A stretch of DNA of 64,000 nucleotides from positions 1-64,000 of the forward strand of contig NZ_QLKQ01000004.1 in NCBI RefSeq assembly GCF_003349955.1. Direction: 5' to 3'. This DNA is from Azospirillum brasilense (GTDB lineage Bacteria > Pseudomonadota > Alphaproteobacteria > Azospirillales > Azospirillaceae). The position numbers and the translations under genes are program-made. A model generated the notes under the pieces. The model made no database searches. It was not told the DNA's origin and saw only the letters and a program-made list of their open reading frames with translations. How positions within the stretch are numbered: the first letter of the stretch is position 1; each line of letters begins with the position of its first letter. Below, in pieces: positions 18,157 through 25,171 of this stretch.

Positions 18157-18684
18157 TCATCCTGGGAGCGTTTTGCAAACCTCGCCGTACAATGCCTTGG
18201 GTTCCCCGTCGGATAGCCAGGCCTCCGGCTTCGGCAGCCCATCCTCGCCAAAGGTCGTGTCGGCGGTGACCGGCGCACGGCGACGCTTGGCGCAGTCGAC
18301 GATGTGCCGGCTCTTGATCGTTTCCGCGTTGGGCTCCACCAACAGGATGGACACCATCGCCAGATCGGGGTGATCGGGACGACGCATGGTTTCCCGCCCA
18401 TCCAAGACCATCAGACCACCGGTGCGGGGCCGGATGAGCGTCCAGGGCTCCAGCACGCTGCTGTAGGGAACCGCCGCGATGACGCTCAACCCTTCGGGCA
18501 GGGACGAGGCGACGCGGTCGGCCCAACTGTGGCGAAGCCATGCGGTGGCGGCCACGATGCCGATGGCCGCCACGATCGGAATCACGGCCTTGGGCAGCCG
18601 CACGCGGAGCAGCCGCGACAGGATCAGCACCACGCCGCTCAGGGCGAAGGCCGCGCAGACGACGATGATGATTTCAAAAAGCAT
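18157..18684 (-). CDS. Hypothetical membrane-anchored protein
   Basis: A 175-residue protein with two N-terminal hydrophobic helices (LFEIIIVVCAAFALSGVVLI and a second near residues 35-52) and a polar C-terminal domain of about 120 residues containing two cysteines, one in DCAKRRRAP. Start at ATG 18684 is preferred over an upstream TTG because GGTGG lies just upstream. It follows the DUF294 protein gene by 44 nt on the same strand and may be co-transcribed. I recognise no family; calling it a partner of the signalling protein would be speculation. Confidence 0.6.
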   Translation of the reverse strand: MLFEIIIVVCAAFALSGVVLILSRLLRVRLPKAVIPIVAAIGIVAATAWLRHSWADRVASSLPEGLSVIAAVPYSSVLEPWTLIRPRTGGLMVLDGRETMRRPDHPDLAMVSILLVEPNAETIKSRHIVDCAKRRRAPVTADTTFGEDGLPKPEAWLSDGEPKALYGEVCKTLPG

Positions 18685-18728
18685 GAATCCACCCGAAGCA
18701 ACCAATGATCTGCAAGGAAAGCCCGCCG

Positions 18729-20588
18729 CTAGAAGCGTCCCAGTTGATAGGTCGACGCCATCGCGGTCTGCATTGTCTTGACCACGAAGAAAGCGCTTTT
18801 CAAATGGCCTTTTTCGAAACCTGACAACTCTGTGGGAGAGAGGAAATTGTCCGTCGCCTTGCCCTCGCGCGCCATCCGCGCTTGATGACGCAGACGCGTG
18901 ATGCCAATGAACTCCAACGCACCGACCAAGTCCGCGGCGGTCTTCTGGTTGAGCGTCCGTGCCGCTGCCGCCGCCTGCAACCGCTCGGCGGTGTTGACGG
19001 CCGGGCTTCCGGCGGCCAGGGCGTAGAGCCGCGCGATGTCGACGATCGGTACCACGCCATTGTGCTTCAGGTCGAGTGTCCGGTCGTGTTCGCCGCCATG
19101 GATCAGCACGAGGTTGCGGAAGAATCCGATGGGCGGGTGCCGCGAAACCGCGTTTCCCGCCATGTAAGTCTGGAAGATCCGGTTGGACCTGGTCTTTTCC
19201 AGGACAAAATCGTGCAGTTCATTCAACAATCCCGGATCACCGTGAACGTGCCGCAGGTCAAAGAAGACGCAGGACAGCATCAGCGCCTTGGGTTCCGGCT
19301 CTTCGATCCAACGGCGGAAGCAGCTCTTCCAGACCGACAGCGGTTTGCGCCACTGCGGGTTCATCGCCATCATCCCGCCCGGGCAATAGACGTAGCCGCA
19401 AGCGTTCAACCCATGGCAGACGGCGTCGGCGAGCGCCTTGAAGTAGGAGCCGTGTTCCTGTTCGTCGTAGCTGTCGTGCAGGAGCAGGCAATTGTCCTGG
19501 TCGGACAGCGCCGTCTGCTCCCGGCGGGCCTGCGACCCGGCGGCCAGCCAGGCATAGGGGACCGGGGGCGGGCCGAGGCTTTCCTCCACAAGGCCGAGCA
19601 GGCGGACTGTGACGGCGTCGGTCAACGCCGACACGATGTGTCCGATGCTGTGCGCCGTGGCGCCGGACTCCGTCAACTGGTGGACCAGATCCGGCAGGCG
19701 CTGCATGGCCTCCTGCACCCGCTGGGGCGATTCGGCGTTGTGGATGTTCTGGGCCATGAAGACGGGCGAGGCCGTGTGACTCTCCACCACCGACGTCGCG
19801 GTCAGACAGCCCGCCACGGCACCGTCCCGCATCACCGGCACATGGTGGATGTTGTGGCGCGACATCAGCATCAGCGCATCGAGCGCGTAATCCGTCACCG
19901 GCATGCGCAGCGGATCACGGGTCATCACCCGGTCCACCGGCGCGTCGATGGACAGCCCTTCGGCGACGACGCGGTTCCGCAGGTCACGATCGGTAAGGAT
20001 GCCGACCAGCGCGCCACCATTGGTGATCAACACGCAGGACACCCGCTCGGTGCGCATGATCAGCGCCGCATCACGGATCGGGGTGTCCGTCGGAACCGTG
20101 ACCGGATCGCGGGTCAACAGGGCCCCGACGCGCTTGTTGAAAAGATCGGAGCCCCGCGCGCTCGGGGTCCCATCCACAACGTCTTGAAAACGGCCGCCCG
20201 CGAACGCGGCGAAGTGATAGGCGAAGGGAAGGTGGTTGCGGCGCAGCCGGTCGAACATCTCCGACGGCATCAGCAGAAGCCGCGTGTCTTCGATGGTCTC
20301 GGTGCGGTTGACGGCGATGCCGCCCCGCAGGATCGCGCGCACGCCGAAGCATTCGCCCTCGCCCAGCCGGGCGAGCAAATCGCCGTCCGGGCTGCGGGTT
20401 TCCACGGCGCCGAAACAGACGATGTAAAGGGTGTTCGCCGGCTCACCCGGCGTCATGACGACCGTGCCGCGCGGCACGTCGTGGACGGCCAGGTCGCCGC
20501 TGACCTCGGCCAGGGCGTCGGGCGGCAACAGGTCGAACGGATGGTGCCGCCCCAGGAAGTCGTGGAAGTTGCTCGGTTCGGCGTTCAC
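18729..20588 (-). CDS. cNMP-binding/CBS/DUF294 putative nucleotidyltransferase
   Basis: Soluble signalling protein of 619 residues. Domain order: cyclic-nucleotide-type beta-barrel at about 10-125 (HHPFDLLPPDALAEVSGD, then LARLGEGECFGVRAIL); a CBS pair at about 160-285 (GALLTRDPVTVPTD and DRVMTRDPLRMPVTD); DUF294 nucleotidyltransferase core at about 320-450 with AWLAAGSQARREQTALSDQDN, in which G-S and the D-x-D carry catalysis; and a helical C-terminal substrate domain. This architecture is common beside acetate symporter genes in proteobacteria, suggesting a role in carbon or energy signalling. A strong stem-loop separates it from actP. Confidence 0.9.
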   Translation of the reverse strand: MNAEPSNFHDFLGRHHPFDLLPPDALAEVSGDLAVHDVPRGTVVMTPGEPANTLYIVCFGAVETRSPDGDLLARLGEGECFGVRAILRGGIAVNRTETIEDTRLLLMPSEMFDRLRRNHLPFAYHFAAFAGGRFQDVVDGTPSARGSDLFNKRVGALLTRDPVTVPTDTPIRDAALIMRTERVSCVLITNGGALVGILTDRDLRNRVVAEGLSIDAPVDRVMTRDPLRMPVTDYALDALMLMSRHNIHHVPVMRDGAVAGCLTATSVVESHTASPVFMAQNIHNAESPQRVQEAMQRLPDLVHQLTESGATAHSIGHIVSALTDAVTVRLLGLVEESLGPPPVPYAWLAAGSQARREQTALSDQDNCLLLHDSYDEQEHGSYFKALADAVCHGLNACGYVYCPGGMMAMNPQWRKPLSVWKSCFRRWIEEPEPKALMLSCVFFDLRHVHGDPGLLNELHDFVLEKTRSNRIFQTYMAGNAVSRHPPIGFFRNLVLIHGGEHDRTLDLKHNGVVPIVDIARLYALAAGSPAVNTAERLQAAAAARTLNQKTAADLVGALEFIGITRLRHQARMAREGKATDNFLSPTELSGFEKGHLKSAFFVVKTMQTAMASTYQLGRF

Positions 20589-20621
20589 GGCGGGGCTCCG
20601 CAGCGCTGGCGGGAGAAAAGG

Positions 20622-20660
20622 GGAGAGCGGACCCCGCGCGTGCCGCGGGGTCCGCTCTCC
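20622..20660 (-). terminator. Stem-loop after actP
   Basis: Perfect 17-bp arms (20622-20638 and 20644-20660) around a 5-nt loop, followed on the minus strand by CCCCTTTTCTCC. It lies between the actP stop and the DUF294 gene, so it can act as a terminator or as an attenuator lowering expression of the downstream gene. Confidence 0.75.
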
Positions 20661-20686
20661 TCACTTGGTCATCTGATCCAGCCGTG

Positions 20687-22450
20687 TCAGTGGCTGTGAG
20701 CGCTTCCGGCGCCGGCCGGCAACCGGATGGTCTCGATCAGTTCCTGCACGTCGCGCGGCGGGGCCGCCGTCATCTTGCTGACGGCGAAGGCCACCAGGAA
20801 GTTCAGAAGCATGCCCACCGAGCCGATGCCCTCCGGAGAGATGCCGAGCATCCAGTTGGCCGGAACGTCGGCGGCGAGCGGCGCGATGAAGATGCCCTTG
20901 AAGTACAGGATGTAGCCCATCGTGAAGATGAGGCCGGTCAGCATGCCGGCGATCGCGCCCTCGCGGGTGACCGTCCGCGAGAAGATGCCCATCAGGATCG
21001 CCGGGAACAGCGATGCCGCGGCCAGACCGAAGGCGAACGCCACCACCTGGGCCACGAAGGCCGGTGGATTCCAGCCGAGGTAGCCGGCGATCAGGATGGC
21101 GACCGCCGCGGCCAACCGGCCCGCCGTCAATTCCTGTTTCTCCGTGATGTTCGGGGTGAGCGCCCCCTTCATCAGATCGTGCGAGATCGAGGACGAGATG
21201 ACGAGCAGCAGCCCCGCGGCCGTGGAGAGCGCCGCGGCGATGCCGCCCGCGGCCACGAGCGCGATCACCCAGTTCGGCAGGTTGGCGATCTCCGGGTTGG
21301 CGAGCACCATGATGTCGTTGTTGACGGTCAGCTCGTTGCCCTTCCAGCCCCAAGCCGACGCCTTTTCGACGAACTGCGGATTCTTGTCGTTGTAATACTG
21401 GATGCGGCCGTCGCCGTTCTTGTCCTGGAACGCCAGCAGGCCGGTCTTCTCCCAGCGCTTGAACCACTCTGGGCGCTGTTCGTACTCGAGGTTCGCGGTG
21501 GCGACGCCGACGTCGCCGTTCTGGATCGTGGTGGTCAGGTTGTAGCGGGCCATGGCGCCGACCGCCGGAGCCACGGTGTAGAGGAGCGCGATGAAGACCA
21601 GAGCCCAGCCGGTCGACGAGCGGGCGTCGCGCACCTTCGGCACGGTGAAGAAACGCACGATCACGTGCGGCAGGCCGGCGGTGCCCGCCATCAGCACCAA
21701 CGTGATGCAGAAAATGTCTATGGTCGTCTTGTTGCCGTCGGTATAAGCCGCGAAGCCCAGGTCGGTCACCAGGGTGTTCAGCCGGTCGAGCATGTACCCG
21801 CCCGAGGTCAACTCCGAGCCCATCGCGACCTGCGGCACCGGGTTGCCGGTGAGGTTGAAGGCGATGAAGACCGCCGGCACCGTGTAGGCGGAGATCAGAA
21901 CGACGTACTGGGCCACCTGGGTGTAGGTGATCCCCTTCATGCCGCCCAGCACCGCGTAGACGAACACGATGCCCATGCCGACGATCAGGCCGGTTTCGAC
22001 GCTCACTTCCATGAAGCGCGAGAACACGATGCCGACGCCGCGCATCTGGCCGGCGACGTAGGTGAAGGAGATGAAGATCAGGCAGACCACCGCCACCAGT
22101 CGGGCGGCCTTGGAATAGTAACGGTCGCCGATGAACTCCGGCACGGTGAACTTGCCGTACTTGCGCAGGTACGGAGCCAGCAGCATGGCGAGCAGCACGT
22201 AGCCGCCGGTCCAGCCCATCAGGTAGACCGAGCCGCCATAGCCCAGGAAGGCGATCAGGCCGGCCATGGAGATGAAGGAGGCGGCGCTCATCCAGTCGGC
22301 GGCCGTGGCCATGCCGTTGACGACCGGATGCACGCCCTTGCCGGCTACATAGAAGTCGCCCGTGCTGCGCGCCGTGGTGTAGAGGGCGATCCCGAAGTAC
22401 AGCGCGAAGCTGGCACCGACGACGAGGTAGGTGAGTGTCTTGAGGTCCAT
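20687..22450 (-). CDS. actP: ActP, cation:acetate symporter
   Basis: Sodium:solute symporter family permease of 587 residues with about 13 membrane spans that imports acetate and related short carboxylates. The SSS core is seen in GKGVHPVVNGMATAADWMSA and GGMKGITYTQVAQYVVL. A soluble loop of about 90 residues (around 340-430), rich in charged residues, interrupts the helices, as in other alphaproteobacterial ActP forms. Start at ATG 22450 gives MDLKTLTYLVVGASFALYF with AACGGGA upstream; the longer frame reads into the DUF485 gene. The DUF485 partner lies 17 nt upstream. Confidence 0.92.
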   Translation of the reverse strand: MDLKTLTYLVVGASFALYFGIALYTTARSTGDFYVAGKGVHPVVNGMATAADWMSAASFISMAGLIAFLGYGGSVYLMGWTGGYVLLAMLLAPYLRKYGKFTVPEFIGDRYYSKAARLVAVVCLIFISFTYVAGQMRGVGIVFSRFMEVSVETGLIVGMGIVFVYAVLGGMKGITYTQVAQYVVLISAYTVPAVFIAFNLTGNPVPQVAMGSELTSGGYMLDRLNTLVTDLGFAAYTDGNKTTIDIFCITLVLMAGTAGLPHVIVRFFTVPKVRDARSSTGWALVFIALLYTVAPAVGAMARYNLTTTIQNGDVGVATANLEYEQRPEWFKRWEKTGLLAFQDKNGDGRIQYYNDKNPQFVEKASAWGWKGNELTVNNDIMVLANPEIANLPNWVIALVAAGGIAAALSTAAGLLLVISSSISHDLMKGALTPNITEKQELTAGRLAAAVAILIAGYLGWNPPAFVAQVVAFAFGLAAASLFPAILMGIFSRTVTREGAIAGMLTGLIFTMGYILYFKGIFIAPLAADVPANWMLGISPEGIGSVGMLLNFLVAFAVSKMTAAPPRDVQELIETIRLPAGAGSAHSH

Positions 22451-22467
22451 TCCCGTTGCCCCTTCGC

Positions 22468-22749
22468 TCAGTCTTCGTGAACGCCGTGTTGACGGTCGAT
22501 GACGTTCATTCGCATCGCATAGAAGAAAATCAGGGCGACGAAGACATAGATTGAGCCCTGCTGCGCGAACCAGAAGCCAAGCTTGAAGCCGCCGAGATTG
22601 ATGGCGTTCAGTTGATCGACGAGAAGAATGCCGAATCCATAGGAAACAACAAACCATATCACCAGGCAGAGCATGATGAGGCGCAGCGATGCCTGCCAGT
22701 AGCTGTTGCGTTGTGTCGCCCGCGCTGAATCTGCACTGTTCGCTGTCAT
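22468..22749 (-). CDS. DUF485 membrane protein, ActP partner
   Basis: A 93-residue protein with two membrane helices and the DUF485-type sequence WQASLRLIMLCLVIWFVVSYG and INLGGFKLGFWFAQQGSIYVFV. DUF485 proteins (YjcH-like) are almost always encoded just before actP. Start at ATG 22749 is preceded by GGGGAA at a good distance; an upstream extension would contain unrelated basic residues. First gene of the acetate uptake operon; its promoter must lie in the AT-rich gap to the right. Confidence 0.9.
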   Translation of the reverse strand: MTANSADSARATQRNSYWQASLRLIMLCLVIWFVVSYGFGILLVDQLNAINLGGFKLGFWFAQQGSIYVFVALIFFYAMRMNVIDRQHGVHED

Positions 22750-22964
22750 GAGTACGATTCCCCTATATTTTGATATTTTATGGCGCATGGCCATTCGCGA
22801 GGGGGCTGGGAGCGGCATTCCACGGCGGGCACTCGCGTGACCTGCTTCCTTGTCGTCATATCGCCTTTTTGTGAGGCGGTCTAGTAAAACGTAAACAACG
22901 TCAAACAAATAAGCGCCATTCAGAAGATTTATGATAACTAATCTGAGGGCAATACAGTCTGCAT

Positions 22965-22989
22965 TGCGGAAGTAAAAAACACTTCCGCA
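22965..22989. repeat. Perfect 9-bp inverted repeat in AT-rich region
   Basis: TGCGGAAGT and ACTTCCGCA flank a 7-nt A-rich loop, 216 nt upstream of the DUF485 start. Could be an operator or a structured leader of the acetate operon; no T-run follows. Confidence 0.55.
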
Positions 22990-23166
22990 CATCTTTCGAA
23001 ATATAAAACGTCTCTCGCAGGCGTTATTATCCCTCTATATGAATAGGAAAACTTCCATATGTTTCCTTTCATTTTCAGTTTAAGCTTGTCGTAAATGCAA
23101 AAACAAATAGCATTATCATTTGTGCTTTCCGATACAGTAAAGGAATTTATTGACTAAACAATTACG

Positions 23167-23195
23167 TTGACTCACTGCAACGGAAGAAATACAAT
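23167..23195 (+). promoter_or_regulatory. Near-consensus sigma-70 promoter for an unannotated RNA
   Basis: TTGACT at 23167-23172 (five of six matches to TTGACA), a spacer of exactly 17 nt, and TACAAT at 23190-23195 (five of six to TATAAT). Expected transcription start is near 23203. Such a strong housekeeping-type promoter is rare in GC-rich alphaproteobacteria. Confidence 0.7.
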
Positions 23196-23202
23196 GATTT
23201 TT

Positions 23203-23419
23203 GTCACGTAGCGTTGTCAAAATATCGTTACGCAAAACGCCAAGCACGCTGAAGAGTCTATTCTCGCCTATAACGAAATTGTACGTGAGAAATAGTCTAT
23301 GAAGCCTTGTTCGGCTGGATTATGCTTCCCGATATTGCTGACGGGCGCGATGTGGCGTTTTTCTTTCTAGTGCGCCAGACTTGATCGGCACCTTGGCTTC
23401 GGCTGAGGTGCCGATTTTT
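23203..23419 (+). ncRNA. Candidate 217-nt small RNA
   Basis: Bounded by a near-consensus sigma-70 promoter ending at 23195 and a UUCG-loop terminator ending in a T-run at 23419, with no conserved protein inside. Two short frames exist (23 codons at 23299-23370, MKPCSAGLCFPILLTGAMW..., and a start-less frame ending in TGA at 23384), so a small peptide or dual-function RNA is possible. A stem is suggested by GTCTATTCTC near 23265 and GAGAAATAGTC near 23287. No similarity to 6S, 4.5S, tmRNA or RNase P RNA could be recognised. Existence is inferred; function unknown. Confidence 0.5.
23385..23419 (+). terminator. Rho-independent terminator with UUCG tetraloop
   Basis: A 13-bp stem (TCGGCACCTTGGC with GCTGAGGTGCCGA, including two G-U wobbles) closed by TTCG and followed directly by TTTTT on the plus strand. 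On the minus strand no T-run follows, so it terminates plus-strand transcription, yet no plus-strand protein gene lies upstream. Confidence 0.85.
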
Positions 23420-23586
23420 CGTGTGACGATGTTGCGTTGTGCGCCGTATTTCGACGCGACGGGGGTGATGGTTGGTGGTGGCTTGGAGACGAGACAGGGA
23501 AAGGCGCGGAATCGTCCGCCAAAGAGGCGCACCTGTTGCTTCAGCCTCGTTGGGCCGAGCCTTCGGCTAGGCCGCGGAAACCGCTG

Positions 23587-23979
23587 TTACGTGGCGAAAG
23601 AGAGATGTGTCGGAGGACGCCAGCAGGGCGTCGTGCCCCCATGGGGACAGTCGCCGTGCTCGAAGAACAGCACGACGGAATCGGCGAAGATCAGTCGTGG
23701 CGATGCCACGAGAGGAACGGCCTCGTCGCCGATTTGTTCGGGGTCCCCGTTGCTGATCTCCAGAATGATGCTGCTGCTGTCCTGCAGGGTGTCGTCGACC
23801 TTGGCGACCGCCGAATCCTCCGCATGCGCGGATGTGACATCGTACTGCACATTCATTGGGATGGGCAGTATCTCGGCGTGCGCGCCCTGCGCCGGCATCA
23901 GCAATGGCACCAACGACAGCAGCAGGGCTATCGCGATGGCCTTGGCTCCGATCAGCAGGTGGGTTGCCACACACATCAT
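23587..23979 (-). CDS. Hypothetical exported protein
   Basis: A 130-residue frame starting ATGATG with a plausible Sec signal peptide: basic/short N-region, hydrophobic core AIAIALLLSLVPLLM and a cleavage-like AHAE near residue 35. The mature part is acidic and has two cysteines in DCPHGGTTPCW near the C-terminus, which could form a disulfide or metal site. No family recognised. It lies in a disturbed region between a candidate RNA and insertion-sequence remnants, and could be a remnant itself; codon use is only moderately convincing. Confidence 0.4.
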   Translation of the reverse strand: MMCVATHLLIGAKAIAIALLLSLVPLLMPAQGAHAEILPIPMNVQYDVTSAHAEDSAVAKVDDTLQDSSSIILEISNGDPEQIGDEAVPLVASPRLIFADSVVLFFEHGDCPHGGTTPCWRPPTHLSFAT

Positions 23980-24217
23980 GCCTTAATTTGTGCGTTGGAC
24001 CCGCAAACAAATCAAGTCCTATCTGCAAGCCAAACGGGTGCGCAGAGCAGCGCTCCCGGACATGGATCCCCCGTTGCTGGGGACGGAACATGTCAATTGC
24101 ATCGGGTCGCCGGACGCAGAAAGTTGCGCACCCCGTCGTGGGTCCGGCAGAAAAGATGGGCGCTGTCTGGGAGTTGGAATTCGGGGACTGTCAGGAATTT
24201 TGTGCGCGGGCGGGCAC

Positions 24218-24366
24218 CCACTGCGAGGCATGCTCGCCTTCGTGCTCGAACACCATCCGAACCGCAAGTTCGCGGACTTCAGGAGCGTGTTTGGGTGATG
24301 CTTGCTTCGTCATGTTGACTCCAGTCTCTCAGGAAACGGAGCCTCCGAGAAACCCGGAGCGGTTCA
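24218..24366 (-). mobile_element. IS3-family remnant (left end and start of orfA)
   Basis: On the minus strand, an ATG at 24313 opens 32 codons beginning MTKQASPKHAPEVREL and containing AVRMVFEHEGEHASQW, which is the N-terminus of an IS3-family OrfA transposase. Similarity stops at Trp32 (24218), after which the frame is unrelated, so the element is truncated. Upstream, the minus strand from 24366 reads TGAACCGCTCCGGGTTTCTC, consistent with the terminal inverted repeat and leader of such elements. It abuts an IS5-type transposase fragment at 24367. Confidence 0.8.
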
Positions 24367-24497
24367 GTATGCTCGGGCGCCTCAACGATTTTCGGCGCAT
24401 TGCCACACGCTACGACCGTTCCACCATCAATTTCATGGCAGCAATCCTCATCGTGGCAACCGTAGCCTACGGGCTATGGGTCCGGACCCTAAGCTAC
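24367..24497 (+). mobile_element. IS5-family transposase C-terminal remnant
   Basis: Plus-strand frame from 24369 reads GRLNDFRRIATRYDR followed by STINFMAAILIVATVAYG, the conserved C-terminal end of IS5-family DDE transposases, where the final catalytic-domain helix is followed by a short hydrophobic tail. Everything 5' of this is missing because an IS3-type end begins at 24366. The usual stop is lost and the frame reads on. The palindrome GGGTCCGGACCC at 24478-24489 may belong to the element's outer end. Pseudogene. Confidence 0.8.
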
Positions 24498-24532
24498 CGC
24501 TTGGATTCCTGGCGGAAGATATGGAAATGCGG

Positions 24533-24565
24533 AAAAAAGCCCACCGGCGGAGGGCCGATGGGCTT
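24533..24565 (-). terminator. Rho-independent terminator
   Basis: On the minus strand, a 12-bp stem AAGCCCATCGGC / GCCGGTGGGCTT with one G-U pair and loop CCTCC runs into TTTTTT (24538-24533). It ends the candidate small RNA and would also stop read-through from the ubi-cytochrome c operon 140 nt upstream. Confidence 0.88.
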
Positions 24566-24627
24566 GGGAAGGGGGCAGAAAAACGGGAGGGTACTCGTCC
24601 AGCGGGACGCAATCGATCAACGATCGT
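24533..24627 (-). ncRNA. Candidate 95-nt Fnr-controlled small RNA
   Basis: Minus-strand unit bounded by an Fnr-type promoter (box 24662-24675, -10 TAGGAT) and a Rho-independent terminator ending in six U. Predicted +1 is an A at 24627, exactly 41.5 nt from the box centre. The RNA has C-rich single-stranded-looking stretches (UACCCUCCCG, GCCCCCUUCCC) and a terminator loop CCUCC, all complementary to Shine-Dalgarno sequences, a style known from CCUCC-motif small RNAs of alphaproteobacteria. It lies downstream of the cytochrome c gene, so it could also be a processed 3' end of that operon. Not matched to any named RNA. Confidence 0.55.
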
Positions 24628-24633
24628 GCGGTC

Positions 24634-24675
24634 ATCCTAGCCGCTGCGTACCCTCCCATCCTTGACGGCGGTCAA
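24634..24675 (-). promoter_or_regulatory. Fnr/Dnr-type promoter reading leftwards
   Basis: Perfect palindromic box TTGAC-N4-GTCAA at 24662-24675 and a -10-like TAGGAT at 24639-24634, at exactly the distance expected for a class II Fnr promoter. The box and flanks match the ubiT box region at 21 of 23 positions. The same bases can also fold as a weak hairpin behind the cytochrome c gene, so the promoter reading is not certain. Confidence 0.6.
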
Positions 24676-24701
24676 GCCGCCAAGGACATGTGCTGATTTC
24701 G

Positions 24702-25070
24702 TCAGCTGTTTTTTTTCAGATAGGCGATCAAGTCCTTGCGGGCCTGCTCGTTCTTCACCCCGGAGAAGGCCATCTTGTTGCCGGGGACGGCGCTCTTCGG
24801 GTCCGCCAGATAGGCGTCGAGCGTCGCCTCGTCCCAGGCCGGAGCGTTCTTCATGGCGTCGGAGTATTTGTAGGTCTCGACGGAGCCGGCCTTGCGACCG
24901 ACGACGCCGTGCAGGTTGGGGCCGACGCGGTTCGGGCCGCCGGCCTCGATGGTGTGGCAGGCCTTGCACTGGTTGAACACCTTTGCACCGGCATCGGCGT
25001 CCTGCGCGGCGGCAAGGCCGGGGGCCGACGCGACCAGCGCGAAGGCGAGCAGGGCAAACATGCGCTTCAT
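24702..25070 (-). CDS. Class I c-type cytochrome (cytochrome c2/c550-like)
   Basis: Periplasmic electron carrier of 122 residues. A Sec signal peptide (MKRMFALLAFALVASAPGLA, cleaved near AAAQ) precedes the haem site CKACH at residues 35-39; the axial methionine is in GNKMAFSGV, and the ends match mono-haem cytochrome c2/c550 (GPNLHGVVGRKAG, DLIAYLKK). Start at ATG 25070 after AAACG; the longer frame lacks a signal. It follows ubiV by 101 nt on the same strand, so it may be expressed with the anaerobic ubiquinone genes and pass electrons to oxidases or N-oxide reductases. Confidence 0.92.
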   Translation of the reverse strand: MKRMFALLAFALVASAPGLAAAQDADAGAKVFNQCKACHTIEAGGPNRVGPNLHGVVGRKAGSVETYKYSDAMKNAPAWDEATLDAYLADPKSAVPGNKMAFSGVKNEQARKDLIAYLKKNS

Positions 25071-25083
25071 AAGCGTTTCCTCG

Positions 25084-25116
25084 TTCAACGGACTCAAAAG
25101 TTTCAACGGACTCAAA
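25084..25116. repeat. Direct repeat between ubiV and the cytochrome c gene
   Basis: TTCAACGGACTCAAA occurs at 25084-25098 and 25102-25116, an 18-nt period. Each copy contains a degenerate half of an Fnr-like box (TTCAA-N4-CTCAA), so it may be a weak tandem regulator site or a simple duplication just upstream of the cytochrome ribosome binding site. Confidence 0.6.
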
Positions 25117-25171
25117 GGTCAGCCGGGCCGCGCGAAAGCGACGGTCCGACGGACGTCGGATGGCGGCCGCC

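Larger units (their letters stand above)
22750..23586. other. Long AT-rich intergenic region
   Basis: An 837-nt stretch without a convincing protein gene. Its base composition breaks sharply with the surroundings: I count 19 G/C in 60 nt at 23041-23100 (32%), against roughly 70% in the window. It must hold the promoter of the DUF485-actP operon on the minus strand, and on the plus strand it contains a near-consensus sigma-70 promoter and a terminator that define a candidate RNA. Right of 23420 composition returns to normal and I see nothing recognisable up to 23586. Confidence 0.8.

Noticed and set aside
23320..23532. Minus-strand frame of 70 codons
   Set aside because: It crosses the terminator hairpin at 23385-23419, has no ribosome binding site or family similarity, and is probably random.
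23990..24298. Plus-strand frame of 102 codons
   Set aside because: Its right part is antisense to the IS3 orfA remnant and the rest has no recognisable feature.
24662..24675. Box TTGAC-N4-GTCAA read simply as the terminator of the cytochrome c gene
   Set aside because: A 9-bp hairpin can be drawn with flanking bases on the minus strand, but there is no T-run, while the promoter geometry and match to the ubiT box are better explained by an Fnr site. The hairpin view is kept only as an alternative.
25084..25116. TTCAACGGACTCAAA repeats as true Fnr boxes
   Set aside because: Each copy lacks the dyad symmetry of TTGAN-N4-NTCAA; recorded as a repeat only.
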